Assembly (NCBI GenBank): GCA_963573385.1
Contig: CAUYLG010033152.1
Span: 240,826-304,825, forward strand
Source of the DNA: Cacajao melanocephalus
Lineage: Eukaryota > Chordata > Mammalia > Primates > Pitheciidae
Length of the DNA stretch: 64,000 nucleotides
Reading direction: 5' to 3'
This document shows positions 1 to 12,540 of this stretch, piece after piece (position 1 is the stretch's first letter; every line of letters begins with the position of its first letter). Below the pieces are notes generated by a model that was not told the DNA's origin, ran no database searches, and was given only the letters and a program-made list of their open reading frames with translations. Both the position numbers and the translations under genes were made by a program.

Positions 1-362
1 ACGAGCACTGTAACACTCCCTCTGGGGCTTCAGGGGTTGTGAGCACCCCCCTGAGATGCTGTCACAGGCCCTGATGGACTTTACTCCTGCCAGGACCCAA
101 AAGCATTCACCCCGGCTCCTGCACCCACTCACCTGAGTGCTCCCTCTCACGAAGGGGTGAAGCACAGGGGGTCTGAGTGAGTGCAGTTTGCTCTGGTTGG
201 CACCAAAGTGACCAGCTAGTTTTAACACCCATGCACTCCAGTTCCCACTTTGTTTGCTCACATGCTCCCTCCCACGAGGAGTTAAGAGCTGCTGCTGGAT
301 GAATAAATGAGGCACCCTCTTTGCAAGTTCCATGAAGGGGTCAGGGAAATAGCCTGCTTCAG
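1..362 (+). mobile_element. 3' part of an ERV LTR (probably ERV1)
   Basis: This is a GC-richer block than its surroundings. An AATAAA-like signal lies near 301, and about 55 bp later the block ends in CA near 362, as the R-U5 end of an LTR would. The 5' side is cut by the window edge. The family is not resolved and the call rests on composition and layout. Confidence 0.45.
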
Positions 363-543
363 TACTGTTATGCAAAGCTTACAGGACACATTCTTCCTGC
401 TATAACAAATGACAGATAATACCAAATGCAGTAATGTCCTATAAATACCAACACAGTTGAGGAAATAGAATCAATATCTTTCACCAAGTATTTTGGGAGT
501 GGGGGTAGTGTGTGTATGTATACAGTCCAGCCCTACAGGGTTC

Positions 544-1452
544 TGTGAGCCCCTCCCTGTTAGTGCAGAGATGAGAAACTGTAGAAATAAAAGACACAGA
601 CACAGAGATAGAGAAAAAAAAAGTCTGGGCTCGGGGGTCTACTGTCAACCAAAGCCCGGAGACCTGCAGTGGAACCGAGTGCCTGGACACTCCAGCTTTT
701 ACTGAGTACATAGCAAGAGGCAGTGAAGGTAGGGTGAGGTAATGGTGATCAGTGATAGGGTCAGGTTAATCAAGTGTCTTGAAGATAGGGGGCCCAAGAC
801 TTTCAAGTAGCCGAGGGGAGGAGAAAAGATAATGTGTCAGCACCCTTCTCATATTTGTCAGAAATATCAAGGACACTAAGATTATGTTAATTCTTATCTT
901 CCAAGAAAAAGAGAAGCCAGGTGCAGAAGCAGAGCGTGAGAGAAGACCTGGAATGTGACCATTAAAGCACAGCATCACACAGAGACAGTTAAGCCCCTGG
1001 ATGTCTGTGGGTCTCCTGACAGCCGTCAGGCCTTGCCACAAGAGCTTGCAGAAGCAGAGTTTTCTCTTGATTTCCCCAGGAAGGAGATGTCTCAGTCACT
1101 TTGGACATCTCCTTCCCTAGCTGGCTAAACAGTGGGTGCTTTCATAGTGCTGGCGCTGCCGCACAGCCGAGGCGCCCTCCAGCAGCCCTTATGAGGGCGT
1201 GACAGAGGGCTTAGAGCATCCTGCCTTAGGATCACTTTATTCACAATGTTACCTCAGTTACATGCTTCATAACCCGATAGTCAATAGTAAATTAAAGTTT
1301 ATACTGAATATACAGCTTAATGATTATAAGTAACTATAAGATTATATACGATTATATAAAGGAATAACCATGTGCCTACATTTCTAATTCTTTTCTAAAT
1401 CTATTTATATGGGAACAGGCTGAGGCTTTAGACCCTTGCCATGGCACTTGCA
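544..1452 (-). mobile_element. Solo LTR of ERVK (HML) type, antisense
   Basis: This 909-bp element begins TGTGAG, ends TTGCA and is flanked by a perfect 6-bp direct repeat GGGTTC (538-543 and 1453-1458), the duplication size typical of betaretrovirus-like ERVK. Read on the minus strand, a degenerate AGTAAA polyadenylation signal is followed by a pyrimidine-rich U5 resembling HML LTRs. No internal retroviral sequence follows, so it is a solo LTR left by LTR-LTR recombination. The exact HML subfamily (LTR13/LTR22-like) is uncertain. Confidence 0.85.
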
Positions 1453-1458
1453 GGGTTC

Positions 1459-3867
1459 CCCCCCTCTACATATATGACTTTATTAAAAAGCCTCATGACA
1501 TCAGGGGAACTACGCCAAAGTATTTTAAAAATCCTACCTCCTGGTGGAGGTTTCTCTTTCTCTTAACTAAAGTTTCAGATATTCACATGTATGTTATATA
1601 TAACTGCTATCTTTACTGGAGTCAAAACCAATAAACGTGTTTTCATTTCAACTAAAAAATTCTTATTTTTCAGTAGGAATTTTATCTTTTTTCAGTCATT
1701 TTTAAGAATGTTTTTGTAAGTACAGTATCAAGGGAAAACTATTCATTTGGAAACAAATTTATCTGGTTTTGCAACTTCAGTACTAAAGATGTCATTAGTT
1801 TTTTTTTTAGGTACTTTTTAATGGTCTGAAACTTAGAAACTTGAAAAGATATTTAAAATGGAACCATATGTAGTAAAATTCTTGGGTATAGTTTTGATTT
1901 GAAAATTATTTTTAGAACCCATGCCAAAGAATAAGGTTTTTCAGCAACTGTATTTTTAAAAATTAAATTCAAACTTGTATTGATTTGGTGAGTTCAGAAA
2001 ACTGAGAAAGATGGTATTTTAAAAAATGAAATGTTTTCTTTAAAGTGCCTGATAATAGTACAAAGATGTATTGAGTTTTAAACCCTGAATATGTAATCAC
2101 CATGGGAATCTTTTAAACTTATTTCTGCTGTTTCTTTTATTTAATGATCTAGAGTCTGAAAATGAGAATCAGGTATGCCAGTTTGGTTTTTCTCTGAATA
2201 ATTCACATAACTATAATACAGGAAAACAACTCTGCACTTTATGATGATTCGATATGCCTGGTTTAGATCTTATCAAAATGAAACTGATGTGAAACTGAAT
2301 AGAACTGAAATTAATTGGAAACCTGACTGTCACATGGTGATATACACATTAGGCTTCTTGAATCCTGAAAGGTATCCTTTTATGGACTACATGTTGGCAG
2401 ATGATTGGGGTCGTTTTAGGAAGCACAGCTCTCAAAGGACCCATTATTAAAACCTTCTCATATACTCCCTTTGTTTATAACATAGCACACTCTGTATTCA
2501 TAAAGTAATGAAGGCTAAACATACTTGTAACTCAGTACAAAGTTGGGGAACAAGTAATTCTTTGCTTTTACATTGTATTAGAAAACATCTTTTGCTGATG
2601 TTGAGTAACATTGAATTAACAAGATAGAGAGAGTTGTCAGTAGTCACAGCACAAGGAAACACATCAGGAATTTATTAGATTTGGATTTATCAGTGCATAG
2701 AAATTCATGATGTTTAACTTAAAGGCAAAAAGAGCAGAACACTTTGAATAATATCTTGAAGTGGATGATTAGCTAAGGGGATGCAACATTTAATAGCCAA
2801 AATAAATTACTATAATTATTTTATTACCTATGCTAACTGATTCCATTGTTTTTATTGAAATAACAGCTCTCTGAGGAAGGGAACAGTGCTTCAATGAATC
2901 TCAGCTGTAGACTTGTATGTTCTCCTACAGCAATCAAAAATGATGAAAAATAGCCTTTATTGATAATACTCTTAATGTCTGCATTTCAGCACTTGGAAAA
3001 ATATAATATCCAGATGCAAACATATGGAATTATCTAGAAGTGTCTGGATACAAGAGAAAACCTATTGAAGACAATTTTTTTAGTTCTCAAGCCCTTTATA
3101 TTTGCACTCTTTTATTGGTTCATGCTATTACCATATAAGTCTTTTCTTTATTTTCAATTTTATTTTCTGGGAAAGACCTTCCTGAGATTCTGATATGTCT
3201 ACCTTCTAGTAAAAATGTACACATGTGCTTGCATTCTTGTACTTATGTTTCTCAAAACAGTGGGAAGGAGGTGCAATGAGTCACAGTGTCTGAGGTCTGA
3301 AGCTATGGAAGAAAAACTCTGTATATTCCCAAAAAGTCCATTTTACTTGAAGATTTGAGAAAATAGTAAAAGAGAAATCGATGCATTATAGAGTATGTAA
3401 ACATTTCCATGCATGAGAAAAGGGACTCCAAAATAAATTATGACCTTGTGGCAGACCATCTTTCTTCCTCCTTTCCCATCTTTGTCCCCTATTTCATCTT
3501 TCCTTTCCATTTCTTTTTTCTGCCTTTAGGGACCTTTCATGAAAGAGCTTGATAAAATTTCCAGCCTACTTCTTCAGTTCCTTCCACTTTTTTTTCATCT
3601 TCAGATGAAGACACAAAAGGTCTTCTGCCATTGTAGGATACAAATCCACAGAGATTCTTAATTTAGGAAAGGTGGAAGGGTTTTACTGCAATATTTTCAG
3701 TTTAACTTCAAAAGACTTTGACCACACATTTTTTAGTGAAGTGAGGTCAATGTTTACATGTTTGAATTTTAATATGCCATGCCTTTTATGTGGATAGTTT
3801 CTTTGATTTGATTTTTTTAAATATTGGGAGATCAGATATTTAGAATGGTTTCTTCCATGCCTTTGGC
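1459..3867. other. AT-rich interval without recognised features
   Basis: I recognise no gene or clear repeat here. The open frames are short (the longest is 69 codons at 2241-2450) and lack any support such as repeated domains or splice context. Very old repeat relics may be hidden. Confidence 0.5.
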
Positions 3868-4065
3868 AAAGTCTACCAGCTTAGCATTCATTCATTTACT
3901 CATATATTCATTTTTTATGCAAATATTTACTGAGCTTCATTCTAATTTGGAGACCACACTAGGCTTTGGAAATACAAAGTTGGCATCGTGGATGCCTGCA
4001 AGGAACTCAAAGTCAAGAGGTGAACAAATGAAAAACTAGTAATCTCATTACCAAGTGCTTTTATA
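3868..4065 (-). repeat. L2 LINE 3' end, antisense
   Basis: A TTCATTCATT-like run is followed by a degenerate 'aaatatttactgagc' block and then a 'ggaaatacaaag...aaggaactcaaagtc' block. This is the antisense order of the L2 3' end. Divergence is high, as expected for a mammalian-wide repeat. Confidence 0.7.
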
Positions 4066-4640
4066 AGAAACATGTACAAGGTACAGCAGGGTGGGGCAGG
4101 GCATGGAGAAGAGGTAACTGAAGAGCAGAGGAATGGAGAGGTAGAAAGTGTATGAGTGAAGGGTGAAAAAATTAGGTGAGAAATGAAGGAAGAAATCCAA
4201 AGATGTCTCTTTTTTCTTTCTTGAAGAAAGGACAATGGGTTAAATAAAGGCTATTCATGTGGATTTATCTTTTAAAATAAGTTGATATTCCGTAAGCCGC
4301 AGTTATAAATATGCTGGATACTTAGGCTGCTCTAAGTAGGGTTGTTTGAAGGAAAGAGGGAGGCAGCATTTGCATAAAGAACCAGATTCAAGCAGTGCCT
4401 CCCACCTGATGGCCAAAGGGTTTACAGTTCACCCAAGAAACATTTTATTGAGTAATCACATTAAAAATCAGGCCTTAGTTTGGTAAATTAACTGCAGCAT
4501 CAATGCACTATATAATGAAAAGGTAGCTCTTAATTCATATTAACCTTCAATGCATCTACAAGGTTTTAAGGAAATGGTGGACACAGTACAGTCTTGGAGA
4601 TGGCCTGAAATTTTCAAATGCTATTGCTTAATTTGAAATG
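4066..4640. other. No recognised feature
   Basis: This purine-rich to AT-rich stretch between two L2 fragments shows no gene or repeat I can name. Confidence 0.4.
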
Positions 4641-4935
4641 ATCTTCCACTTTCTTTCCCTATATCCTATCTCAACAGACATACACACATCCCAGTATAGC
4701 TATCATCTCTTCAGTGGAGTCTCCACTGACTGCTCTATTTAAAGTATGTTTCTGTTACCTTATTTTACATTCTGTTTCCTTCATACCAATACATTCATTC
4801 ATAATTTATTTCACTTATTTGTTTTCATTACTTCACTAAATTTTAAACTTCATATTCACATGATTATTTAAAAAATTATTGTACCCAAGTCCCTAATGGT
4901 TTGATAAATGTTTATTGAATGAATGAATACATCAA
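4640..4935 (+). repeat. L2 LINE 3' end, sense
   Basis: The order of blocks matches the L2 3' end: a 'gtggagtctccactgac' segment, a 'gttaccttattttac' segment, and a terminal 'aaatgtttattgaatgaatg' ending near 4930. Confidence 0.75.
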
Positions 4936-5645
<710 letters not shown>

Positions 5646-5648
5646 AAA

Positions 5649-6549
<901 letters not shown>

Positions 6550-6559
6550 TTAGCTATCA

Positions 6560-6750
6560 TTTGTTAAGCATATAATAGAGGTATGTTACATGTATTATTT
6601 GTTTTCATTCCTAAGACAGCCCTATTTTATGAAAAAGATAACTGCAACTCAGAAACATTAAGGGAGGCACAGACTTCAATAACTGTAAAAGTTGCAAATG
6701 AGATTGAACCCAAGTCTAACTTACTGCAAGATCTATTCTGTTACCTGTAC
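6560..6750 (-). repeat. MIR SINE, antisense
   Basis: The antisense MIR order is seen: a 'ttacatgtattatttg' block, then 'ctattttatgaaaaagataactgcaactcag', then 'gagattgaacccaagtctaac'. Divergence is heavy. Confidence 0.7.
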
Positions 6751-7125
6751 ATTGTTGCTGTCTCCTTTTTGGACTTTAGTGAAGACTGTGTGACACACCC
6801 TGAGCTCATTCTAATTCTAAGGGAAACAAATATGGGTAAAGTGAATCAATATATCATAATTGCTGTCCATTATGCTACTCAACCAAGAGGATCCTTGTGA
6901 AGTTCTGAAACCAAGCACCAACCGAATCAGGCAGGCCCCCATTCGTGTGTGTATGTACCAGTAAAAGGTGATTTACTAGACAGGTCATCAAAGTCCAAAG
7001 AATGGGCCACGTCTGTAGATCGACAAAATGAAGTACTTGGACATATAGGAAACACCTTATGGACAATATGCTACAAAAAGAAAGAAGTGAAAGAGAGGAA
7101 GGGAGAAAGAGAAGTAAGACAATTT
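6751..7125. other. No recognised feature
   Basis: This is mixed-composition DNA with overlapping short open frames on both strands and no coding signature. No gene or repeat is recognised. Confidence 0.4.
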
Positions 7126-7129
7126 CTAA

Positions 7130-7250
7130 TCCTATCAAAAATTCTGTAAGGTAGGAATTGTTATCTTTATTTCACATCAGAGAAAACTAAGGCACAAAGG
7201 GCTGAAATGGCTTGTCCAAGTGGAACATATTACTTACTTGGAGAATTAGA
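7130..7250 (-). repeat. MIR SINE fragment, antisense
   Basis: The core 'gtaggaattgttatc...agagaaaactaaggcacaaag...ggcttgtccaag' follows the antisense MIR central region. Confidence 0.7.
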
Positions 7251-7418
7251 AATCATAATTGTAATTCTTTTTCTAGTGCTTTTCATTTTGTAGCTATTAT
7301 TTTTGGTCTGTAGCTGACTGGATTTAAATAATTAATTTGGCATCCTTAAATCGGTATTTTCCTTTTAGTATACGTAGGGAAAATGGAAAAGAGGGAATAT
7401 TGACAGTTTTTTTTAAGG

Positions 7419-7641
7419 CAGGGTTTTTCAAACTGGACACTATTGATACACTGGGTCAGACTGTTCTATGTTGTGGGGAGGCTGTCCTGTGTATTCTAGA
7501 ATTACTGGCAGCATCTCTGGCCTCTATTGACTAGTTGCCAGTAGCGCTGTACTCCCAGTTTCAACAACCACAAATATCTCCAGATATTGCCAAATGTCAC
7601 TTGCAAGGCTCAATTCTCCTCTCCCCATTTGAGAATCATTG
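7419..7641 (-). mobile_element. hAT-Charlie miniature element (MER20-like), antisense
   Basis: The element runs from a CAGGGTTTTTCAAAC terminus to TTGAGAATCATTG. Inside are the characteristic 'gtggggaggctgtcctgtg', 'gcatctctggcctct' and 'tctccagatattgccaaatg' blocks. A sense copy of the same family is at 40259-40486 and a third relic at 59777-59945. No clean 8-bp duplication is visible. Confidence 0.85.
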
Positions 7642-7654
7642 CTGTAGAAGAGCC

Positions 7655-7910
7655 AAAGTGTAAAGTTATAAGCCTACACTTCAGGCACCCAGATTGTAGT
7701 TCTGCTTTAGCCATTTGTGACCTTCATAAACTTCAGAAATTTTTGAACTTATCTGAGATTCAGAGACTTTATTTTTTTTAAAAATAGAAAATTATGATCA
7801 CTTTATTTATTTTATGTAATCATTAGAATGCCCTAATATAGTTGTGTGGCTTGCTGTGTAAATATTCTACATATGTAAAAAGTGCTACCAACATAAAGAA
7901 GCATTATTCT
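7655..7910 (+). repeat. MIR SINE, sense
   Basis: The 'agccatttgtgaccttcataaacttc...cttatctgagattcag' blocks match the tRNA-derived and core MIR sections in sense order. A downstream 'gtaaaaagtgctacc' matches the 3' part. Confidence 0.7.
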
Positions 7911-8214
7911 TATTTGTTTGTGGGGTTAAAAAATGAAGAACAAAAGAAAATAAAAAATCAGAGAACAGAAGCTTAGATCATTTTAATGAATATACCTTGT
8001 TTCCTGAAGATTATCAGAAATCATAGATAAAGGGGTGCTAACTCATAACAACTGAGACAATTGCTTCTTAAAACTACCATATAAGAAAACATGATAACTG
8101 TAATGAAGCTCCTTTTGTAACCCTAAAAGTTGTTAGTTTCCATCCTATAAGTGAGACAAGAGAGTCCATTTCACTTTCATAAATGTGGAATAATAAAGAA
8201 AGTCTTGTTCTTCT
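7911..8214. other. No recognised feature
   Basis: This AT-rich interval separates two sense MIR elements. No gene is seen. Confidence 0.4.
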
Positions 8215-8450
8215 GGAATTATAGAGCAAACACTGGACTTGGCTGAGTTAATTTCAGATCTGTCAAGAATTAGCTAAGTGACCCTGACCAAGTCATCTCA
8301 TTTTTCTGAATTTTATTTTTGTTATTAGTTCAGTGGTAAGCAAACTGAATTAACTAATTTGCAATCTAGTTGGGAGCACACAGTGAGATAATCTATGTGA
8401 AACAGAAATCATAACACTTACAAGTATAAAGTGCTGCACCAAACCCAGAA
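8215..8450 (+). repeat. MIR SINE, sense
   Basis: The MIR blocks are in sense order: 'agctaagtgaccctgaccaag', 'tcatctcatttttctgaatt' and 'cacttacaagtataaagtgc'. Confidence 0.7.
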
Positions 8451-8954
8451 ATGTTACTAAAGCTGTCTTTCAACATACAAAAGCGAAAATATTTCAGAAC
8501 AGCTGCTTCAAACAATGAGGTACTTCTGTTTTTTCCAAAACTCTAAATCATACAGTGTGCTCTGCACAGACCTGAAGAGACTAGATTGAAAAAGAAAAGG
8601 GACAATTTGTCTCACTTTACAAATAATCTTGTCAGACAATCCTCTAGTTATTCAAACTGTATCATAAATCATTTTAAAGATCTAGAAATCTATAACTATA
8701 AACATTTTATTCTGATTTTTCCGCATTGTTCTTTTGCAAAGTAAAAGTTTTAGAGCAGAATAGAACGGTTTTACCCAATCCTTGAGTTTTAATAATAATT
8801 CTGAAATATTAGTCAGGTTCATATGCTCCAGAAACATAAGCAAATTGTCAATAGAGGTGAATTTGTTAATTAAAATTACCAGCGGCAGAAGAATACCTGT
8901 AACAATCAGAAATATGATAAAACTATAAAGGATACATGAAATTAAATAGTGTGT
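8451..8954. other. AT-rich interval, no recognised feature
   Basis: I see no gene or identifiable repeat here. The stretch leads into the palindromic AT tract. Confidence 0.4.
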
Positions 8955-9200
8955 CTATTTGGGAATATATATAATATTATATATTTTATAATAACATATA
9001 TTATTTTATAAATAAGTTTTATATAATTGGGATATAAATTTATGTCCCAAATGGGATTATAGTTTATAAGTTTAATATTGTATAATACATATTATATATT
9101 AATATATAATTAGAATATATAAAGTTTTGAAATTGAAAATATGAAAGCATATTTTCAATTGTCATACATTACAGTATAACAATTGAAAACATACTTTCAA
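8955..9200. repeat. AT-rich tract with perfect and near-perfect palindromes
   Basis: This is alternating AT-rich DNA. At 9131-9160 it holds a perfect 13-bp inverted repeat (aattgaaaatatg, 4-nt loop, catattttcaatt). At 9027-9050 is a 24-nt palindrome with a single mismatched pair. A degenerate second copy of the hairpin sequence starts near 9179. Cruciform or hairpin formation is plausible. No transposon family is recognised. Confidence 0.8.
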
Positions 9201-9340
9201 CATATTAAAAAAAATTAGCATTTAACTCGCAATTCAATACCTATGCCTAGAGGAAATGTATTTTTTCTGCACCCTCGAACTGCTTTTCTTGCTGATATTT
9301 TTTTATAATTGCATTGTTTATTACTTCCTTTCTTGTCCCT

Positions 9341-9367
9341 CTTTAGCCACCCCTCAGGTGGCTAAAG
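9341..9367. repeat. Perfect 11-bp hairpin
   Basis: The left arm CTTTAGCCACC (9341-9351) and right arm GGTGGCTAAAG (9357-9367) pair perfectly around a 5-nt loop. This GC-bearing stem stands out against the AT-rich surroundings. Confidence 0.9.
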
Positions 9368-9945
9368 GCAATGGTAGTTTGTTTCCATGAGACCAAATAC
9401 TTGAATATCACTTTAAAAGAAAAATGTTCTGTCTTTTTCTCTTCTCGGAAGTTGTGATTTCCAGTGGTTTTACACATTTGTCTCTTTTTTTTACTTTCTC
9501 ACTTCCATACTTCTACCACTTCTTTATTCATTTACTTCTTAATTCTGGAGATGTTGGGCAGATGGCCCCTACGGGCCAAAGTTGTGAGAATAAAAATTGC
9601 CTTGTGCAAGTAAGATACCGCTCAGTACCATGGACAGCAACATAGATGGCTTGCCCTGTACTGACAGAACTTTGTAATTTGCTAATAAGCCCACCAATAA
9701 GATTCCGCAGGATCCATACTCACAATTAGTAGTTTATCTGTCAATTTGGGCTGGACTATATTCCTTCCTTACTTGTTGGTGTGGTATGTTTATATAGTTC
9801 TAAGGAAGAAGACTTTCAAATAAACGACATAAAGATTACAAGCAGAATGTGAGTTATAGCCTTGGCCAGTGAAAATTTCCTAGCACTCTACTTAAGAATC
9901 AAATATGTTTTGTGAAGCCCTGGACTTGAAGTACTTGCATAGAGG

Positions 9946-9947
<2 letters not shown>
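9368..9947. other. No recognised feature
   Basis: A pyrimidine-rich part and a mixed part are present. No repeat or gene is recognised. The 73-codon open frame at 9424-9645 has pyrimidine-tract composition and no coding support. Confidence 0.4.

Positions 9948-9990
<43 letters not shown>
9948..9990. repeat. (AC)n microsatellite
   Basis: This is an uninterrupted run of about 21 AC units. Uninterrupted runs of this length are usually length-polymorphic. Confidence 0.98.
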
Positions 9991-9992
<2 letters not shown>

Positions 9993-10173
9993 CTTTATCA
10001 TAATGTAATAATAACATTTGTTATTTTACTTCTTTTATCTTTGTACTGTGAGTCAGAAACCTCTGTGCTTCCTTTACATTTGTAGTCATATATTTGTCTT
10101 TTGTAAGAAATCTTTACCTGGATTTTGAAACTAAGTAACAAAGTGTGCCGGTTGTATTATTTCTCTCCTGTAG

Positions 10174-10255
10174 GTTGTGAACTCAGCAATACTTCTGACA
10201 GATATCTACCTGATCTGGAGAGCCTTCGATATAATCTTCCAAATGTTTATTGAAG
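10174..10255 (+). other. Exon candidate bounded by splice signals
   Basis: A pyrimidine-rich tract ending TTTCTCTCCTGTAG (to 10173), with an upstream actaagtaac branch-like motif, precedes 82 bp that end GAAG before a GTTAGT donor (10256). Frame 1 is open throughout and encodes a hydrophobic peptide. Frame 3 is also nearly open, with a stop near the end. No gene is recognised and no partner exon is seen in the window, so it may be a lncRNA exon, a cryptic site or chance. Confidence 0.25.
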
Positions 10256-11154
10256 GTTAGTACACACATTTTTCCTTTTCATTGTAGAAAGGATAAAACC
10301 TGGATAACAATTGCATTTTACAACAGCCCGTTCTCGGTGTCATAAAACTGAAGTTGTAATTTAGGATTGATAGCTACAGAAAAGAACAGGAGTTCTGGAT
10401 TTTTTAAGTTTAAGAAAAACACTTTGCACATGTACCAGTTAAACCTCCAGCACTTAGAATCCTGTGAAGTAAATTCAGGCCCTGGGGCTTGATGGGATAA
10501 GCACTACAGGTACTTTATAACAGCAAGTGAAATCATCAATTTAACACATTTGATACATGTGCTGTTCAGTTTTTGAAAAGAAAGCTGAAGGAAATGACAT
10601 GGCATATGACTTGATGATAAGCATTTTGAAAATGCACATCTAGAACAGAAACATAAATTTTTTTGCAGCTACACGAGCATTCTAGAGGCCTCTCTGCAGA
10701 GTCAGCAAAGTGCCATGCATTGGCAATCAGCCTGGAAGGAGGTGAGGTCACCAACCAGCTTGTAGAAGGAGACCTTGCATTTTTGTAAAGATTTTGATCA
10801 ATAAAATGGAGCTGGTGTTTTCTACCTTGACTAAACTCTGACATTTGGAGAATTAGAATATTGTATAAACAACTTTGTACCCTCTGAAAACCTAGTTACT
10901 GTCTCATTCTCCTGCTGAGGATAGTACTTCCACCTCAGTTGGTTTCAATACCAAAAGTACACCATGGTTAATGTAAGATAGCAAGAGAAATCATCAAGAA
11001 TCAGTCCTGGTTAAGAACTTTATATTGAACTTCAGCAGCTGAGTTGAAAGTACATGACATTTATAGTATGGAAAAATAAGAAACAACCAACTCAAGTCCA
11101 AATGCTTGAGAAGAGAAGCACATAAAAAGGCAAATATCAGTCTACATTGTTTCT
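10256..11154. other. No recognised feature
   Basis: Single-copy-looking DNA with no gene or repeat I can support. Confidence 0.4.
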
Positions 11155-11430
11155 AGCTTCATCCATGAGCATGTACCATGTGTCAAAGACTATGCAAGGT
11201 ATTTGAGGTCTAAAATGAAGATCATCTTTGCCCATAGACTAGTTTTTAGTCTAACAGGGAAAACAAAACAATTTTATGATATCACATTAGTAATATTGAA
11301 ATATATAAACTGTAAATTATTATAAAAGACAGAATGATCAATATCTGCTATACCCAACCCATGAGATAAAGAACAGTGTTAAAGGAAGGAAAGTATAAGG
11401 GAGTAAGCTGAATCTTAGAAAGTATGGCTG
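11155..11430 (-). repeat. L2 LINE, antisense
   Basis: The antisense L2 order is visible: 'gagcatgtaccatgtgtc', then 'cccatagactagtttttagtctaacagggaaaac', then a purine-rich 'aaggaaggaaag' block. The homology may continue weakly to about 11850. Confidence 0.6.
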
Positions 11431-11984
11431 CATTGGAACAAGAGTAGATCAAAAGATTATGAACTACATATGAAAGCAGGAGTTCAGTGGGAAAATTGTT
11501 TTTGGATGTGACATAATATTGAAGATTTTAAAACAATAAAATAATGAGTCAATTTTAATAAAGGTAATTCTTATAGAAATGGGACAAATTTATTTGATGT
11601 TGACAATCAAACCCACAGTGGGAGTGTTAGTGAGCATTTGCTGGGAGTGTCAGTGGAAAAACACAGTTGAACCAGTTAAGTAGATAATGTATAGTACAGG
11701 TAGGAAGTAAGAGTCTGAACTAAAGGCATGACCAAGAGATAACAGGGAAGGAAATGATTTGAGAGTGTTTAAGGAAGTAAAATGAGCATTGTAATTGTAA
11801 TAATCAACGTTCAGTGGAAAGATGACAATTAATCTACCCAATAAGTCTTGGGGCAATCATCCTTGTGAATGACAACGCTGGGTTTCAACATGAAAAGTAT
11901 CAGCTCTCCAAGTATAAGGATCAATAAGAGTAAATATTATATATTCATAGAAATACAGGCAGGAAAAGAAATCATATTGAAATT
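11431..11984. other. Possible decayed L2 continuation
   Basis: The stretch is purine-rich and shows weak resemblance to internal L2 sequence. I could not define a boundary. No gene is seen. Confidence 0.3.
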
Positions 11985-12540
11985 ATATCTAGTTTCTATA
12001 AAAGGTGAACAGAAATTCAGGAAATATTGTTCTACTCTAAGATATGCATACTCAACAGAAATGTGTACAAATAGTCACCAAAACGTGTACTAGAATGTTC
12101 TTAGAAACTCTATTCATAATTGCCTCAAAATAAAAACAAACTCTATCATCAGTAGAGCTGATAAAATGTGCCATATTTTCACAATAGAATACTATTGTCA
12201 GTAACAATTATGACCTGACAGAAAATACACATAAATCTCCTAAACATAGTGCTAAATAAAAGTTGGAAACAAGACTGTATACTATAAGAGTCTACTGACA
12301 TAAAATAGACAAAATTTTATGAAGTTAGTAGTCAGCATAGCTGTTACTTTTGAAGGAGATAGTGATTAAAAAGGGACAAAGAGAAGGAGGGGATTTCTGG
12401 TAATTTTGTTTTAAGACTTGTGTGGGTTCCATGAATGTGATCAGTTTGACAATACCCATCCAGCTCTCCTTTTGTAATTTATGCTGTGCACTTTTCTGCA
12501 TTTATTATATTTTAACAAAAACTGCTTAAAACATGATGCT
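11985..12540 (+). mobile_element. Old L1 (L1M) ORF2 end and 3' UTR, sense
   Basis: The stretch 'caccaaaacgtgtactagaatgttc' followed by 'cacaatagaatactattg' is the typical end of L1 ORF2. A 3' UTR then ends in 'gtgcacttttctgcatttattatattttaac' near 12520. Frames are heavily broken. Confidence 0.8.

Noticed and set aside
9948..9990. Possible CRISPR-like or phased repeat array
   Set aside because: It is a simple AC microsatellite. No spaced repeat array exists anywhere in this eukaryotic window.
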